From the NCBI RefSeq assembly GCF_000312485.1, contig NZ_HE997648.1, positions 1 to 63,446 of the forward strand: DNA of 63,446 nucleotides. The letters run 5' to 3'. The notes beneath the pieces were generated by a model. It did no database searches. It was not told the DNA's origin and worked only from the letters and a program-made list of their open reading frames with translations. Positions 34,902 through 42,892 of this stretch are shown piece after piece. How positions within the stretch are numbered: the stretch's first letter is position 1; each line of letters opens with the position of its first letter. The position numbers and the translations under genes were made by a program. Origin of the DNA: Yersinia massiliensis CCUG 53443. Lineage in GTDB: Bacteria; Pseudomonadota; Gammaproteobacteria; Enterobacterales; Enterobacteriaceae.

Positions 34902-35678
34902 ATGAGTATGGCTACTGACACTAACAACAGCAAAATTCAGGTTCGTGATCTGAACTTCTACTACGGTAAATTCCATGCGTTGAAGAATATCTCGCTGGAT
35001 ATTGCTAAAAACCAGGTCACAGCATTCATCGGCCCATCAGGTTGTGGTAAATCGACATTATTGCGTACATTCAACAAAATGTATCAGTTGTACCCTGATC
35101 AGCGTGCCGAAGGCGATATCATTTTGGATGGTCAAAATATCCTGACCGATAAGCAAGATATTGCGTTGTTGCGGGCTAAAGTGGGTATGGTTTTCCAAAA
35201 ACCGACACCGTTCCCAATGTCGATTTACGATAACATCGCTTTTGGCGTCAAGCTGTTTGAAAACCTATCTCGAGCGGATATGGATGAGCGCGTGCAATGG
35301 GCGTTAACCAAAGCAGCACTGTGGAATGAAACCAAAGATAAGCTGAACCAGAGCGGTTATAGCTTATCGGGTGGTCAGCAACAGCGTCTATGTATTGCGC
35401 GCGGTATCGCAATTCGCCCAGATGTCTTGCTGCTTGATGAGCCTTGCTCGGCGCTTGACCCTATCTCCACTGGTCGCATTGAAGAGCTTATCAGTGAATT
35501 GAAATCTGATTACACAGTGGTGATTGTGACGCACAACATGCAACAAGCTGCCCGTTGCTCTGATCACACTGCATTTATGTATTTGGGTGAATTAATTGAA
35601 TTCAGTGATACCGATACGCTGTTTACCGCACCACAGCAGAAACAGACGGAAGATTATATTACTGGTCGCTATGGTTGA
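34902..35678 (+). CDS. pstB: Phosphate ABC transporter ATP-binding protein PstB
   Basis: This 258-residue ABC ATPase (E. coli 257 aa) has Walker [10 protein letters not shown] at residues 44-52, Q-loop [14 protein letters not shown], signature LSGGQQQR and Walker [13 protein letters not shown]. It drives phosphate import and, with PhoU, signals phosphate status to PhoR. I chose ATG 34902. The TTG directly before it is in frame but not needed. The 101-bp gap from pstA holds only the leader. Confidence 0.97.
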   Translation: MSMATDTNNSKIQVRDLNFYYGKFHALKNISLDIAKNQVTAFIGPSGCGKSTLLRTFNKMYQLYPDQRAEGDIILDGQNILTDKQDIALLRAKVGMVFQKPTPFPMSIYDNIAFGVKLFENLSRADMDERVQWALTKAALWNETKDKLNQSGYSLSGGQQQRLCIARGIAIRPDVLLLDEPCSALDPISTGRIEELISELKSDYTVVIVTHNMQQAARCSDHTAFMYLGELIEFSDTDTLFTAPQQKQTEDYITGRYG

Positions 35679-35752
35679 TCACCTGGCTCACAACGCTACT
35701 ACACTAATTTCGCCTACTGCTATCGGGATAGGCAATACGTACGGGAAGCAGC

Positions 35753-36475
35753 ATGGATAACCTGAATCTAAACAAACACATTTCCGGCCAGTTTAATGCA
35801 GAACTTGAGCATATCCGCACCCAAGTTTTAACCATGGGTGGGCTGGTGGAACAACAATTATCTGACGCGATCACCGCCATGCATAATCAGGATGGTGAGT
35901 TAGCTAAACAGGTCATTGCGGGCGATAAAAATGTCAACATGATGGAAGTGGCCATTGATGAAGCTTGTGTGCGCATTATTGCCAAACGTCAGCCTACGGC
36001 CAGCGATTTACGTCTGGTGATGGCGATCATCAAAACCATTTCAGAATTGGAACGTATCGGTGATGTGGCGGATAAAATCTGCCGCACCGCATTGGAAAAG
36101 TTCTCTCATCAACATCAACCTTTATTGGTCAGCTTGGAATCTCTAGGCCGACATACGGTGCAGATGCTGCATGATGTGCTTGATGCCTTTGCGCGCATGG
36201 ATTTGGATGAAGCGATCCGAATTTATCGTGAAGATAAGAAGGTTGATCAGGAATACGAAGGCATCGTCCGTCAATTAATGACCTATATGATGGAAGATCC
36301 GCGAACCATTCCAAGTGTGCTGACCGCGCTGTTCTGCGCCCGTTCCATTGAACGTATTGGTGACCGCTGCCAGAATATTTGCGAATTCATTTTCTATTTC
36401 GTTAAAGGGCAGGACTTCCGCCACCTTGGCGGTGATGATTTAGAAAAGTTGCTTTCCAGTAAGCCTGAAAAATAA
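35753..36475 (+). CDS. phoU: Phosphate signalling protein PhoU
   Basis: This 240-residue all-helical protein is made of two similar three-helix bundles (E. coli 241 aa). It binds PstB and PhoR to keep the Pho regulon off when phosphate is plentiful. Repeated metal-binding motifs of the E/DxxxD type are visible (for example [13 protein letters not shown] and [15 protein letters not shown]). ACGGGAAGCAGC precedes ATG 35753. It is the last gene of the pst operon. Confidence 0.97.
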   Translation: MDNLNLNKHISGQFNAELEHIRTQVLTMGGLVEQQLSDAITAMHNQDGELAKQVIAGDKNVNMMEVAIDEACVRIIAKRQPTASDLRLVMAIIKTISELERIGDVADKICRTALEKFSHQHQPLLVSLESLGRHTVQMLHDVLDAFARMDLDEAIRIYREDKKVDQEYEGIVRQLMTYMMEDPRTIPSVLTALFCARSIERIGDRCQNICEFIFYFVKGQDFRHLGGDDLEKLLSSKPEK

Positions 36476-36481
36476 TATCTA

Positions 36482-36526
36482 CCCTCAATCAAGTGGGTTA
36501 ATTGTGCTTGATTGAGGGATATTTTT
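36482..36526 (+). terminator. pst-phoU operon terminator
   Basis: CCCTCAATCAAG (36482-36493) and its exact complement (36507-36518) form a 12-bp stem with a 13-nt loop, followed by ATATTTTTA. It starts 7 bp after the phoU stop. Confidence 0.85.
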
Positions 36527-36725
36527 ATTGAGAACCATTCCCCTTGTATTAGTCACCTATCAACTTAACTAATAGGTTGATGCCAAACTATTTTTATCAA
36601 TAGAAGCAAACCCATCCCCTGAGATGAATTGGTTATAAATATATCATTTTATATTATTTCCTGACCTAACGATGAGTTGATAGCTTACACATATCGCAAC
36701 ATCTCAATCATCTTAGGAGCTTTCA

Positions 36726-37580
36726 ATGAAGCAATCTTTATCCACCCCAAAAAGTGCACTGGCCTTAACACTGCTTGCTGGCTTAGCTACGCTTTCTAGC
36801 GCCGCTCACGCGGATAAATTGGATGATATCAAGCAAGCCGGTGTGGTGCGGATTGCTGTTTTTGATAGCAACCCTCCATTTGGGTATATCGACCCACAGA
36901 CTAAAAAGTTGGTGGGTTATGACGTGGATGTGGCCAATGCCATTGCGAAGGATTTAGGCGTAAAAGTCGAACTGCGGGCAACCAATCCGGCAAACCGCAT
37001 TCCATTGTTAACGTCGAAAAAAGTGGATTTGATTGCTGCTAACTTCACCATCACAGATGAACGCGCCAAAGAAGTTAATTTCAGCTTGCCGTATTTTGCG
37101 ACAGGTCAGAAATTTATCGCCCATAAAGGGGTACTGAAAACGCCGGAAGACATCCGTAAATTACGGATTGGCGCGGATAAAGGCACCGTACAAGAGATCA
37201 CCCTGCGTGAACATTATCCAACGGCAAAAGTGATTTCTTACGATGATACGCCACTGGCATTCACAGCCCTGCGTAATGGTAACGTTCAAGCTATCACTCA
37301 AGATGACGCGAAATTAGTCGGCCTGCTGGGTAACCTGCCTGCGGCACAAAAAGCTGATTTTGAGATTTCACCCTTCAGTATTACCAAAGAATACCAAGGC
37401 GTGGGCATTCCTAAAGGTGAAGACCGCTTAACGGCGACGGTGAATGAAACGCTGGTTAAATTGGAAAAAGACGGCCAAGCAGCCATCATTTATGACCGCT
37501 GGTTCGGGCCTGAAACCAATGCAGCTCAACCTCGTGGTGATTTTAAGTTTGCTCCTTTAGATCAACAGCCTAAAGCATAA
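36726..37580 (+). CDS. Amino-acid ABC transporter substrate-binding protein (SBP_bac_3 family)
   Basis: This 284-residue periplasmic polar-amino-acid binding protein has a Sec signal peptide (LALTLLAGLATLSSAAHA, cleavage about residue 29). The family blocks FDSNPPFGYIDPQTKKLVGY, DLIAANFTITDERAKEV and GVGIPKGEDRL follow. It resembles GltI/PEB1-like glutamate, aspartate or glutamine binders, but the ligand cannot be fixed from sequence. Two permease genes follow after 180 bp with a strong hairpin between. No ATPase gene is nearby. E. coli has the bgl genes at this place instead. CTTAGGAGCTTTC precedes ATG 36726. Confidence 0.87.
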   Translation: MKQSLSTPKSALALTLLAGLATLSSAAHADKLDDIKQAGVVRIAVFDSNPPFGYIDPQTKKLVGYDVDVANAIAKDLGVKVELRATNPANRIPLLTSKKVDLIAANFTITDERAKEVNFSLPYFATGQKFIAHKGVLKTPEDIRKLRIGADKGTVQEITLREHYPTAKVISYDDTPLAFTALRNGNVQAITQDDAKLVGLLGNLPAAQKADFEISPFSITKEYQGVGIPKGEDRLTATVNETLVKLEKDGQAAIIYDRWFGPETNAAQPRGDFKFAPLDQQPKA

Positions 37581-37593
37581 AGTATCCCCTTGT

Positions 37594-37642
37594 CCTTGGC
37601 GTTGCAGGCAGGTTTATTGACTTGCTGCCTGTAACACCAAGG
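37594..37642 (+). repeat. Large hairpin between binding-protein and permease genes
   Basis: CCTTGGCGTTGCAGGCAG (37594-37611) pairs with CTGCCTGTAACACCAAGG (37625-37642), with one mismatch and one wobble in 18 positions around a 13-nt loop. It begins 14 nt after the stop codon. The left arm and its flank (CTTGTCCTTGG.GTTGCAGG) are close to the rbsB-rbsK hairpin. It probably stabilises the binding-protein mRNA relative to the permeases. Confidence 0.75.
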
Positions 37643-37760
37643 GCTTTGAGGATGGCGTCATAAGACACCGTCAATCGAGACGTAGAAATAAGATGGATTT
37701 TATTGTGCACCTAAAAACTCATAGGGTTAGGGCATCAGGAAGAGATAGGTATAAAACGTG

Positions 37761-38498
37761 ATGAATCTACATCATCTCACTGATTGGCTGCTGGCTCCGC
37801 AATATCTCGGCTGGCTGTGGGACGGTTTTCTGCTCACCTTGTGGATATCCGCTTGCACGGTCGTGGCCTCCACACTGTTGGGTTTTTTGTTGGCTGCGGC
37901 CAGAGATAGTGAAAACAAAGTACTACAGTGGTTTGCCATGGGTTATAGCACGGTATTTCGTAATACACCGCTGTTGATCCAACTGTTTTTTTGGTACTTT
38001 GCGGCGAGCCAAATTTTACCCGCCTCTTGGATCCCCTGGCTCAATACCCCCCATGAAATCACCGCGTTTGGCGTCACACTGAATTGGCCCTCATTCGAAT
38101 TTTTAGCTGGTTTTATCGGGTTAACCCTTTATTCCACCGCTTTTATTGCAGAAGAGTTGCGATCGGGTATCAGTGGCGTGGCTAAGGGGCAAAAATATGC
38201 TGCGCATGCGTTGGGGTTAACGGGATGGCAATCAATGCGCTATGTCGTGCTGCCACAAGCGTTGAAAATCGCGATGCCGCCTTTGTTAGGCCAATACATG
38301 AATATTATTAAAAACTCATCGTTAGCGATGGCGATTGGTGTTGCCGAGCTTTCTTATGCTTCCCGCCAAGTTGAAACCGAGACATTGCGGACGTTTCAGG
38401 CATTCGGTGTGGCAACCGTGTTGTATATCGCCATTATTGCGCTGATCGAGGCATGGGGCATGTGGCGTCAACAACGAACTGCAGTCAGGGGGCATTAA
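37761..38498 (+). CDS. Amino-acid ABC transporter permease (HisMQ family), first subunit
   Basis: This 245-residue inner-membrane permease has about five membrane segments and the family coupling loop AHALGLTGWQSMRYVVLPQA near residue 155, which docks the ATPase. The motif FRNTPLLIQLFFWYF is typical of the GltJ/GlnP group. I chose ATG 37761. The GTG directly before it (37758) is in frame. The second permease gene starts one base after the stop. Substrate probably matches the binding protein at 36726-37580. Confidence 0.87.
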   Translation: MNLHHLTDWLLAPQYLGWLWDGFLLTLWISACTVVASTLLGFLLAAARDSENKVLQWFAMGYSTVFRNTPLLIQLFFWYFAASQILPASWIPWLNTPHEITAFGVTLNWPSFEFLAGFIGLTLYSTAFIAEELRSGISGVAKGQKYAAHALGLTGWQSMRYVVLPQALKIAMPPLLGQYMNIIKNSSLAMAIGVAELSYASRQVETETLRTFQAFGVATVLYIAIIALIEAWGMWRQQRTAVRGH

Positions 38499-38499
38499 G

Positions 38500-39264
38500 A
38501 TGGATTTCACTATTATTGCCGATAACTGGACTTACCTACTGTGGGGAACTTTTCCTGATGGGCCGCTGGGTGGGGCCGCATTAACCCTATTGATCAGCCT
38601 TATTGCAGGGGTTGCATCCGCTGTTTTAGGGACGATTTTAGGCGTTGCACTGGCGATGTCTCGGGGTGTGTGGGCGGGAGTTTTAGCGGCTGTTTTAGGC
38701 TTTTTCCGCGCCATTCCAGTCATTATGTTGATTTTTTGGACCTATTTCCTACTGCCCATTGTGTTCGGGGTGGATATTCCAGAAATCACTACCGTCGTTT
38801 GTGCGCTCGCCCTGATTGCATCTGCTTATCTGGCTCATGCGGTAAAAGCAGGGATTGTCGCGATCGGCGCTGGGCAGTGGCAGGCCGGTTTATCGCTCGG
38901 TTTTAACCGTTGGCAAGTTTTATGGTTTGTGGTGTTACCACAGGCGTTGCGCATGATGGTGCCATCATTTATTAATCAATGGATTTCATTGATTAAAGAT
39001 ACATCACTCGCGTACATCGTTGGAGTGAATGAGCTGACATTTTTGGCAACTCAGGTCAACAACCGCAGCATGGTTTACCCGATGGAAGTCTTCCTGTTTG
39101 TGGCGCTGGTTTACTTTGTTTTATGTCTGGCATTGGACCTGCTGGCAAATGGCCTCAACCGCCGTTTCAGTCCGCAACATGCCATCGAGAAGCAAAGCGC
39201 CATTAAGCGATCATGGCGCTGGTGGCGTAATAAAGTGGCATTACCTGCCACTAGTCGCGGGTGA
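38500..39264 (+). CDS. Amino-acid ABC transporter permease (HisMQ family), second subunit
   Basis: This 254-residue partner permease has about five membrane segments, the motif FFRAIPVIMLIFWTYFLLP and the coupling loop SLGFNRWQVLWFVVLPQALR. It resembles GltK-type subunits. It follows the first permease with a 1-bp gap. Its 3' end overlaps convergent yieH by 14 bp. No ATP-binding gene follows, so the importer needs an ATPase from elsewhere in the genome. Confidence 0.87.
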   Translation: MDFTIIADNWTYLLWGTFPDGPLGGAALTLLISLIAGVASAVLGTILGVALAMSRGVWAGVLAAVLGFFRAIPVIMLIFWTYFLLPIVFGVDIPEITTVVCALALIASAYLAHAVKAGIVAIGAGQWQAGLSLGFNRWQVLWFVVLPQALRMMVPSFINQWISLIKDTSLAYIVGVNELTFLATQVNNRSMVYPMEVFLFVALVYFVLCLALDLLANGLNRRFSPQHAIEKQSAIKRSWRWWRNKVALPATSRG

Positions 39265-39919
39265 TACGCCAGCCTCTTTCACGCCATAAGTCCGGCAATT
39301 GCTGCATATCATCGAACATGGTCACCAGTGGGTGATGTATCGGCTGGTTATGGGGGTCTGCGCAGTAGTAAAAGACCTGAATGCCCGCCGCGATACCGGC
39401 GTGTGTTCCGGCAGCAGAGTCCTCCACCAAAATGCAGCGTTCAGCGGCAACTTGCATCTCCTCTGCTGCATGGTAAATCAACGCGGGATCTGGCTTCCAA
39501 CGTTGAATGTCGTAGCCGCTGTAGAGCCGGTCTTCAAAAAACGGCCGTAAGCCTGTTAGGCCAAGAGAGTGCTGCATTTTACTGACCGGCCCGTTGGAGA
39601 CCACGCAAACCGGTAGGGTAATTTGCTCCAACAGCGCTCTTGCACCCGCAATCGGTTGTAATTCGGCATCAAATAAGCGCGCAACTTCGGCGCGATACAG
39701 CTTTTCTAGCGTTTCAATCGGTTGGTCCAGGCCGTTCTCTTTGCTCACTAATGCCACGATTTCATTCAGCTTTACGCCTTTAAAGCGTTTAATCACTTCT
39801 TCCAATGATAAATGAATATCGTAGTGAGCAAACATGACAACGTAAGCTTGGCAGCACAGTACTTCGCTATCGACCAAGGTACCATCGCAATCGAACATGA
39901 CGCATTCTATCTGGTTCAC
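39251..39919 (-). CDS. yieH: HAD-family phosphatase YieH (6-phosphogluconate phosphatase-like)
   Basis: This 222-residue haloacid-dehalogenase phosphatase (E. coli YieH 221 aa) has motif I FDCDGTLVDS with nucleophile Asp10 and acid Asp12, motif II VVSNGP and motif III RWKPDPALI. ILVEDSAAG carries the Mg2+-binding acids. The closely similar blocks GYDIQRWKPDPAL and FKGVKLNEI indicate the E. coli orthologue, which acts on 6-phosphogluconate and other sugar phosphates. GGAGATGGAGTG precedes ATG 39919. It is convergent with the permease gene and divergent from adeP. Confidence 0.92.
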   Translation of the reverse strand: MNQIECVMFDCDGTLVDSEVLCCQAYVVMFAHYDIHLSLEEVIKRFKGVKLNEIVALVSKENGLDQPIETLEKLYRAEVARLFDAELQPIAGARALLEQITLPVCVVSNGPVSKMQHSLGLTGLRPFFEDRLYSGYDIQRWKPDPALIYHAAEEMQVAAERCILVEDSAAGTHAGIAAGIQVFYYCADPHNQPIHHPLVTMFDDMQQLPDLWRERGWRITRD

Positions 39920-40100
39920 TCCATCTCCTTATCTTCCAAGCGTATTTTTCTCGATGAGTTATCCTCTTACTCTAATCATCTAGGTTTAGAATGCGACACC
40001 TATTCTCCTACAATCGATATTTCTCATATCAAATGAATAAAATTCAACAAGTTGAATATTACGCGCTAACATCATCATTAAGTTGCGCAACAAAGGCGAT

Positions 40101-40149
40101 AAAAAACCCGTAAAAAAGAGTGTGATCCCGCTCAAAACAAGGGTTTTTT
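40101..40149 (+). promoter_or_regulatory. Nested hairpin in the adeP leader
   Basis: AAAAAACCC (40101-40109) pairs with GGGTTTTTT (40141-40149) and encloses a second small stem GAGTG/CGCTC (40118-40122 and 40129-40133). On the plus strand the outer arm ends in a T-run, as in an attenuator 47 bp before adeP. On the minus strand the inner stem is followed by TTTTTT, so it could terminate in either direction. No known purine riboswitch is recognisable. Confidence 0.4.
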
Positions 40150-40196
40150 GTTATAGGATGTTCCCAACTATCACTCCCTTCTGCGGAACGCCATAA

Positions 40197-41525
40197 ATGA
40201 GTACACCAAACCTTGATACTGAGCAGGGGCTGCTCGAACGTGTTTTTAAACTAAAGCAACATGGCACCACGGCACGTACCGAGCTGATCGCCGGTATCAC
40301 CACGTTTCTGACCATGGTCTATATCGTATTCGTTAACCCGCAAATCTTAGGGGTGGCGGGTATGGATGTGCAGGCCGTTTTCGTCACCACGTGTTTGATC
40401 GCCGCTTTTGGCAGCATCTTTATGGGTCTATTGGCGAACTTACCCGTAGCACTGGCTCCGGCCATGGGGCTAAATGCTTTCTTCGCGTTTGTGGTCGTTG
40501 GCGCGATGGGTATTTCATGGCAGGTTGGCATGGGTGCGATTTTCTGGGGCGCAATCGGTTTCCTTTTGCTCACTATTTTCCGCATTCGTTATTGGATGAT
40601 AGCCAACATTCCGTTGAGTCTGCGTGTGGGGATCACCAGCGGTATTGGTCTGTTTATCGCCATGATGGGGCTGAAAAACGCCGGTATCGTGGTCGCCAAT
40701 CCAGATACCTTGGTGGCTGTCGGTAATTTGACCTCACATAGCGTGCTGCTGGGCGCTTTGGGCTTCTTTATTATTGCGGTGTTAGCATCGCGCAATATCC
40801 ATGCTGCGGTACTGGTTTCTATCGTCGTGACCACCTTGATCGGTTGGGCGCTGGGCGATGTACACTACACTGGCCTCTTCTCTATGCCACCAAGTGTGAC
40901 TTCAGTCGTCGGGCAAGTTGATCTGGCAGGGGCATTGAACATTGGTATGGCGGGGATTATTTTCTCCTTCATGCTGGTTAACTTGTTCGACTCATCCGGC
41001 ACATTGATCGGCGTAACAGATAAAGCCGGGTTAACCGATAATAAAGGCAAGTTTCCTCGCATGAAACAAGCGCTGTACGTCGACAGTATCAGCTCTGTCG
41101 CTGGTGCGTTTATCGGTACCTCGTCAGTCACTGCTTATATCGAAAGCTCATCGGGTGTTTCAGTCGGTGGTCGTACGGGCTTAACGGCTGTTGTCGTGGG
41201 CATCCTGTTCCTGTTGGTGATGTTTATTTCACCATTGGCAGGGATGGTGCCTGCCTATGCGGCTGCTGGTGCACTGATTTATGTGGGTGTATTGATGACG
41301 TCGAGCTTATCCCGCGTTAAATGGGATGATTTGACCGAAGCTGTTCCTGCCTTTGTGACCGCAGTGATGATGCCGTTTAGCTTCTCCATTACGGAAGGTA
41401 TCGCGCTGGGCTTTATCTCTTATTGCTTGATGAAGTTGGGGACGGGGCGCTGGCGTGAAATCAGCCCATGCGTGGTGGTGGTTGCGCTGCTGTTTGTGCT
41501 GAAAATAGCTTTTGTTGATCATTAA
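40197..41525 (+). CDS. adeP: Adenine permease AdeP (NCS2/AzgA family)
   Basis: This 442-residue inner-membrane purine:H+ symporter is of the AzgA-like NCS2 group (E. coli AdeP/YieG 445 aa). The early block RTELIAGITTFLTMVYIVFV and the substrate-site region NLFDSSGTLIGVTDKAGL are diagnostic. About fourteen membrane segments are visible. ATG 40197 lacks a strong Shine-Dalgarno (TGCGGAACGCCATAA). It stands next to yieH, as in E. coli, and ends in a strong terminator. Confidence 0.92.
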   Translation: MSTPNLDTEQGLLERVFKLKQHGTTARTELIAGITTFLTMVYIVFVNPQILGVAGMDVQAVFVTTCLIAAFGSIFMGLLANLPVALAPAMGLNAFFAFVVVGAMGISWQVGMGAIFWGAIGFLLLTIFRIRYWMIANIPLSLRVGITSGIGLFIAMMGLKNAGIVVANPDTLVAVGNLTSHSVLLGALGFFIIAVLASRNIHAAVLVSIVVTTLIGWALGDVHYTGLFSMPPSVTSVVGQVDLAGALNIGMAGIIFSFMLVNLFDSSGTLIGVTDKAGLTDNKGKFPRMKQALYVDSISSVAGAFIGTSSVTAYIESSSGVSVGGRTGLTAVVVGILFLLVMFISPLAGMVPAYAAAGALIYVGVLMTSSLSRVKWDDLTEAVPAFVTAVMMPFSFSITEGIALGFISYCLMKLGTGRWREISPCVVVVALLFVLKIAFVDH

Positions 41526-41569
41526 TTATCAGTGATTAGCCAATGACTGTTGGGATTAACCATTGATTG

Positions 41570-41609
41570 AAAACGCCCCCATTGTAGACACTGAGGGTGG
41601 GGGCGTTTT
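41570..41609 (+). terminator. adeP terminator
   Basis: AAAACGCCCCCA (41570-41581) and TGGGGGCGTTTT (41598-41609) form a perfect 12-bp stem with a 16-nt loop. The T-rich right arm terminates plus-strand transcription, and the A-rich left arm would serve the convergent DUF336 gene on the minus strand. Confidence 0.9.
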
Positions 41610-41612
41610 GGC

Positions 41613-41652
41613 ATTGTTTTAGGCTTTCAATAGATTGTTTTAGGCTTTCAAT
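41613..41652. repeat. 21-bp tandem duplication across a stop codon
   Basis: ATTGTTTTAGGCTTTCAAT occurs at 41613-41631 and again at 41634-41652, separated by AG, a 21-bp period. The second copy contains the stop codon and last codons of the DUF336 gene. Seven codons' length means the duplicate keeps frame, but it lies beyond the stop. Confidence 0.85.
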
Positions 41653-42134
41653 TGAGCGCTGATTTGTTCCAGTGCTTTAGTGGCACATTGTGCATCCAAA
41701 TGCCCACCCGGCGCACCAGCAACACCTACCGCACCGACAACTTCATCGCCCGCTTTCACTGGCACACCGCCACCTAACAGCAAGAAGCCTGGGATATCTT
41801 TCAGGTTGTTGGCTGCTGGCGTTTTTTGGCTGTTTTCCATTACTTGCCCGCTTGGCGTTTTAGTGGATAGTGCCGTAAATGCTTTTTGTTCGCTGGCTTT
41901 AACGGTATGTGGGCCTGCATTGTCACCACGCAGTACGGTTTTAATGATACCCGCACGATCAACCACAGTGACGGAGACGTTGTAGCCATCAGCCTGACAA
42001 ACCGCGAGGGTACGGCTCGCTAAATCGCTGGCCAGCGCCAAAGAAATATTACGTTCAGTGTTTAGACCCGCCGCAGAAGCTTGTGTTAACAGGCCGATGA
42101 ATAAGGCAGAAGTGAGGGCAATAGGCTTGATCAT
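41640..42134 (-). CDS. Exported DUF336 (GlcG/HbpS-like) protein
   Basis: This 164-residue protein has a Sec signal peptide (LTSALFIGLLTQASA, cleavage about residue 22) and a single GlcG/HbpS domain. Family blocks are VVDRAGIIKTVLRGDNAGPH, FLLLGGGVPVKAGDEVVG and VGVAGAPGGHLDAQCA. Homologues form octamers. Streptomyces HbpS binds heme and acts as extracellular partner of the SenS-SenR two-component system. Here the gene lies 158 bp downstream of a response regulator and sensor kinase on the same strand, which suggests a similar accessory-sensor role. Heme binding is not shown by sequence alone. Confidence 0.85.
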   Translation of the reverse strand: MIKPIALTSALFIGLLTQASAAGLNTERNISLALASDLASRTLAVCQADGYNVSVTVVDRAGIIKTVLRGDNAGPHTVKASEQKAFTALSTKTPSGQVMENSQKTPAANNLKDIPGFLLLGGGVPVKAGDEVVGAVGVAGAPGGHLDAQCATKALEQISAQLKA

Positions 42135-42233
42135 AGAGAATCCTTATTGTTAGCAACGTGATTTCATCACAATGTCATCATCCTACGATGATAGGTGGTG
42201 AAAAAACATTCGGCTAATTACCCGTTTTGATCC

Positions 42234-42243
42234 GTAGATCTAC
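42234..42243. promoter_or_regulatory. Palindrome GTAGATCTAC before the DUF336 gene
   Basis: This perfect 10-bp palindrome lies about 100 bp upstream of the DUF336 start and just after the response regulator stop. It is a candidate site for that regulator, but no consensus is known to compare it with. Confidence 0.3.
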
Positions 42244-42292
42244 CTAGTTCTCGACTCTCGACGTGACTTAACGTCCTGTGAGGATATGGCCA

Positions 42293-42892
42293 TTATATTA
42301 ATGGCGCGTAATGATGTATGAGCAATGCCAGCGAGTTAACGTCCAGTTTTGCAAAGATATTGGCGCGATGGGCTTCCACAGTTCGAGGTGAAAGGGACAA
42401 TACATTTGCAATTTGCTTGCTGGTTTCACCCTGAATAATCAGGGCAGCAACTTCTCTTTCACGGGCGGTCAGTTGGCTAAATAACTGCTGATAACCTTTC
42501 TGTTGGCGATGAGCGGCTAGCGCTTGTTCATGTTGCTCCAATGCTAAACTGATGGTTTCGATCAACACATCGGCATCAATCGGTTTGGTCAGAAACTCCA
42601 GCGCGCCACCTTTGAAGGCGCGGCGACACAATTCAATATTGCCATGCCCCGTCATTATGATGACCGGAAGCGTACTATCACGAGCTTGAATGGCTTCCAA
42701 TACGGCCATACCACTTTTGCCGGGCATTCTGATATCCACTAGCACGCAACTGGGGTGGGTAACTGCTAAAGTATCGAGGAACGCCTGCCCATTACTGAAG
42801 GCTTTGACTTCCCAGCCCATGGTCGCGAGCAATACGGTGAGCGCGGCGCGTACACCTTCATCGTCATCAATCAGATAAATGTGTTTAGTCAT
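42293..42892 (-). CDS. Two-component response regulator, FixJ/NarL type
   Basis: This 199-residue regulator has a receiver domain (about 1-120) with acidic pocket DDDE at residues 9-12, phosphoacceptor Asp53 (LVDIRMPG), Thr81 and Lys103. A LuxR-type helix-turn-helix follows (TAREREVAALIIQGETSKQI to VEAHRANIFAKL, about 138-190). It resembles FixJ and TtrR. It overlaps the kinase gene by 8 bp, so the two are translationally coupled. The likely target is the downstream DUF336 gene, its own operon or chrR, but this is inference. Confidence 0.9.
   Translation of the reverse strand: MTKHIYLIDDDEGVRAALTVLLATMGWEVKAFSNGQAFLDTLAVTHPSCVLVDIRMPGKSGMAVLEAIQARDSTLPVIIMTGHGNIELCRRAFKGGALEFLTKPIDADVLIETISLALEQHEQALAAHRQQKGYQQLFSQLTAREREVAALIIQGETSKQIANVLSLSPRTVEAHRANIFAKLDVNSLALLIHHYAPLI

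Noticed and set aside
39920-40196. Purine riboswitch upstream of adeP
   Set aside because: The conserved three-way junction core could not be recognised. Only a simple nested hairpin is seen.
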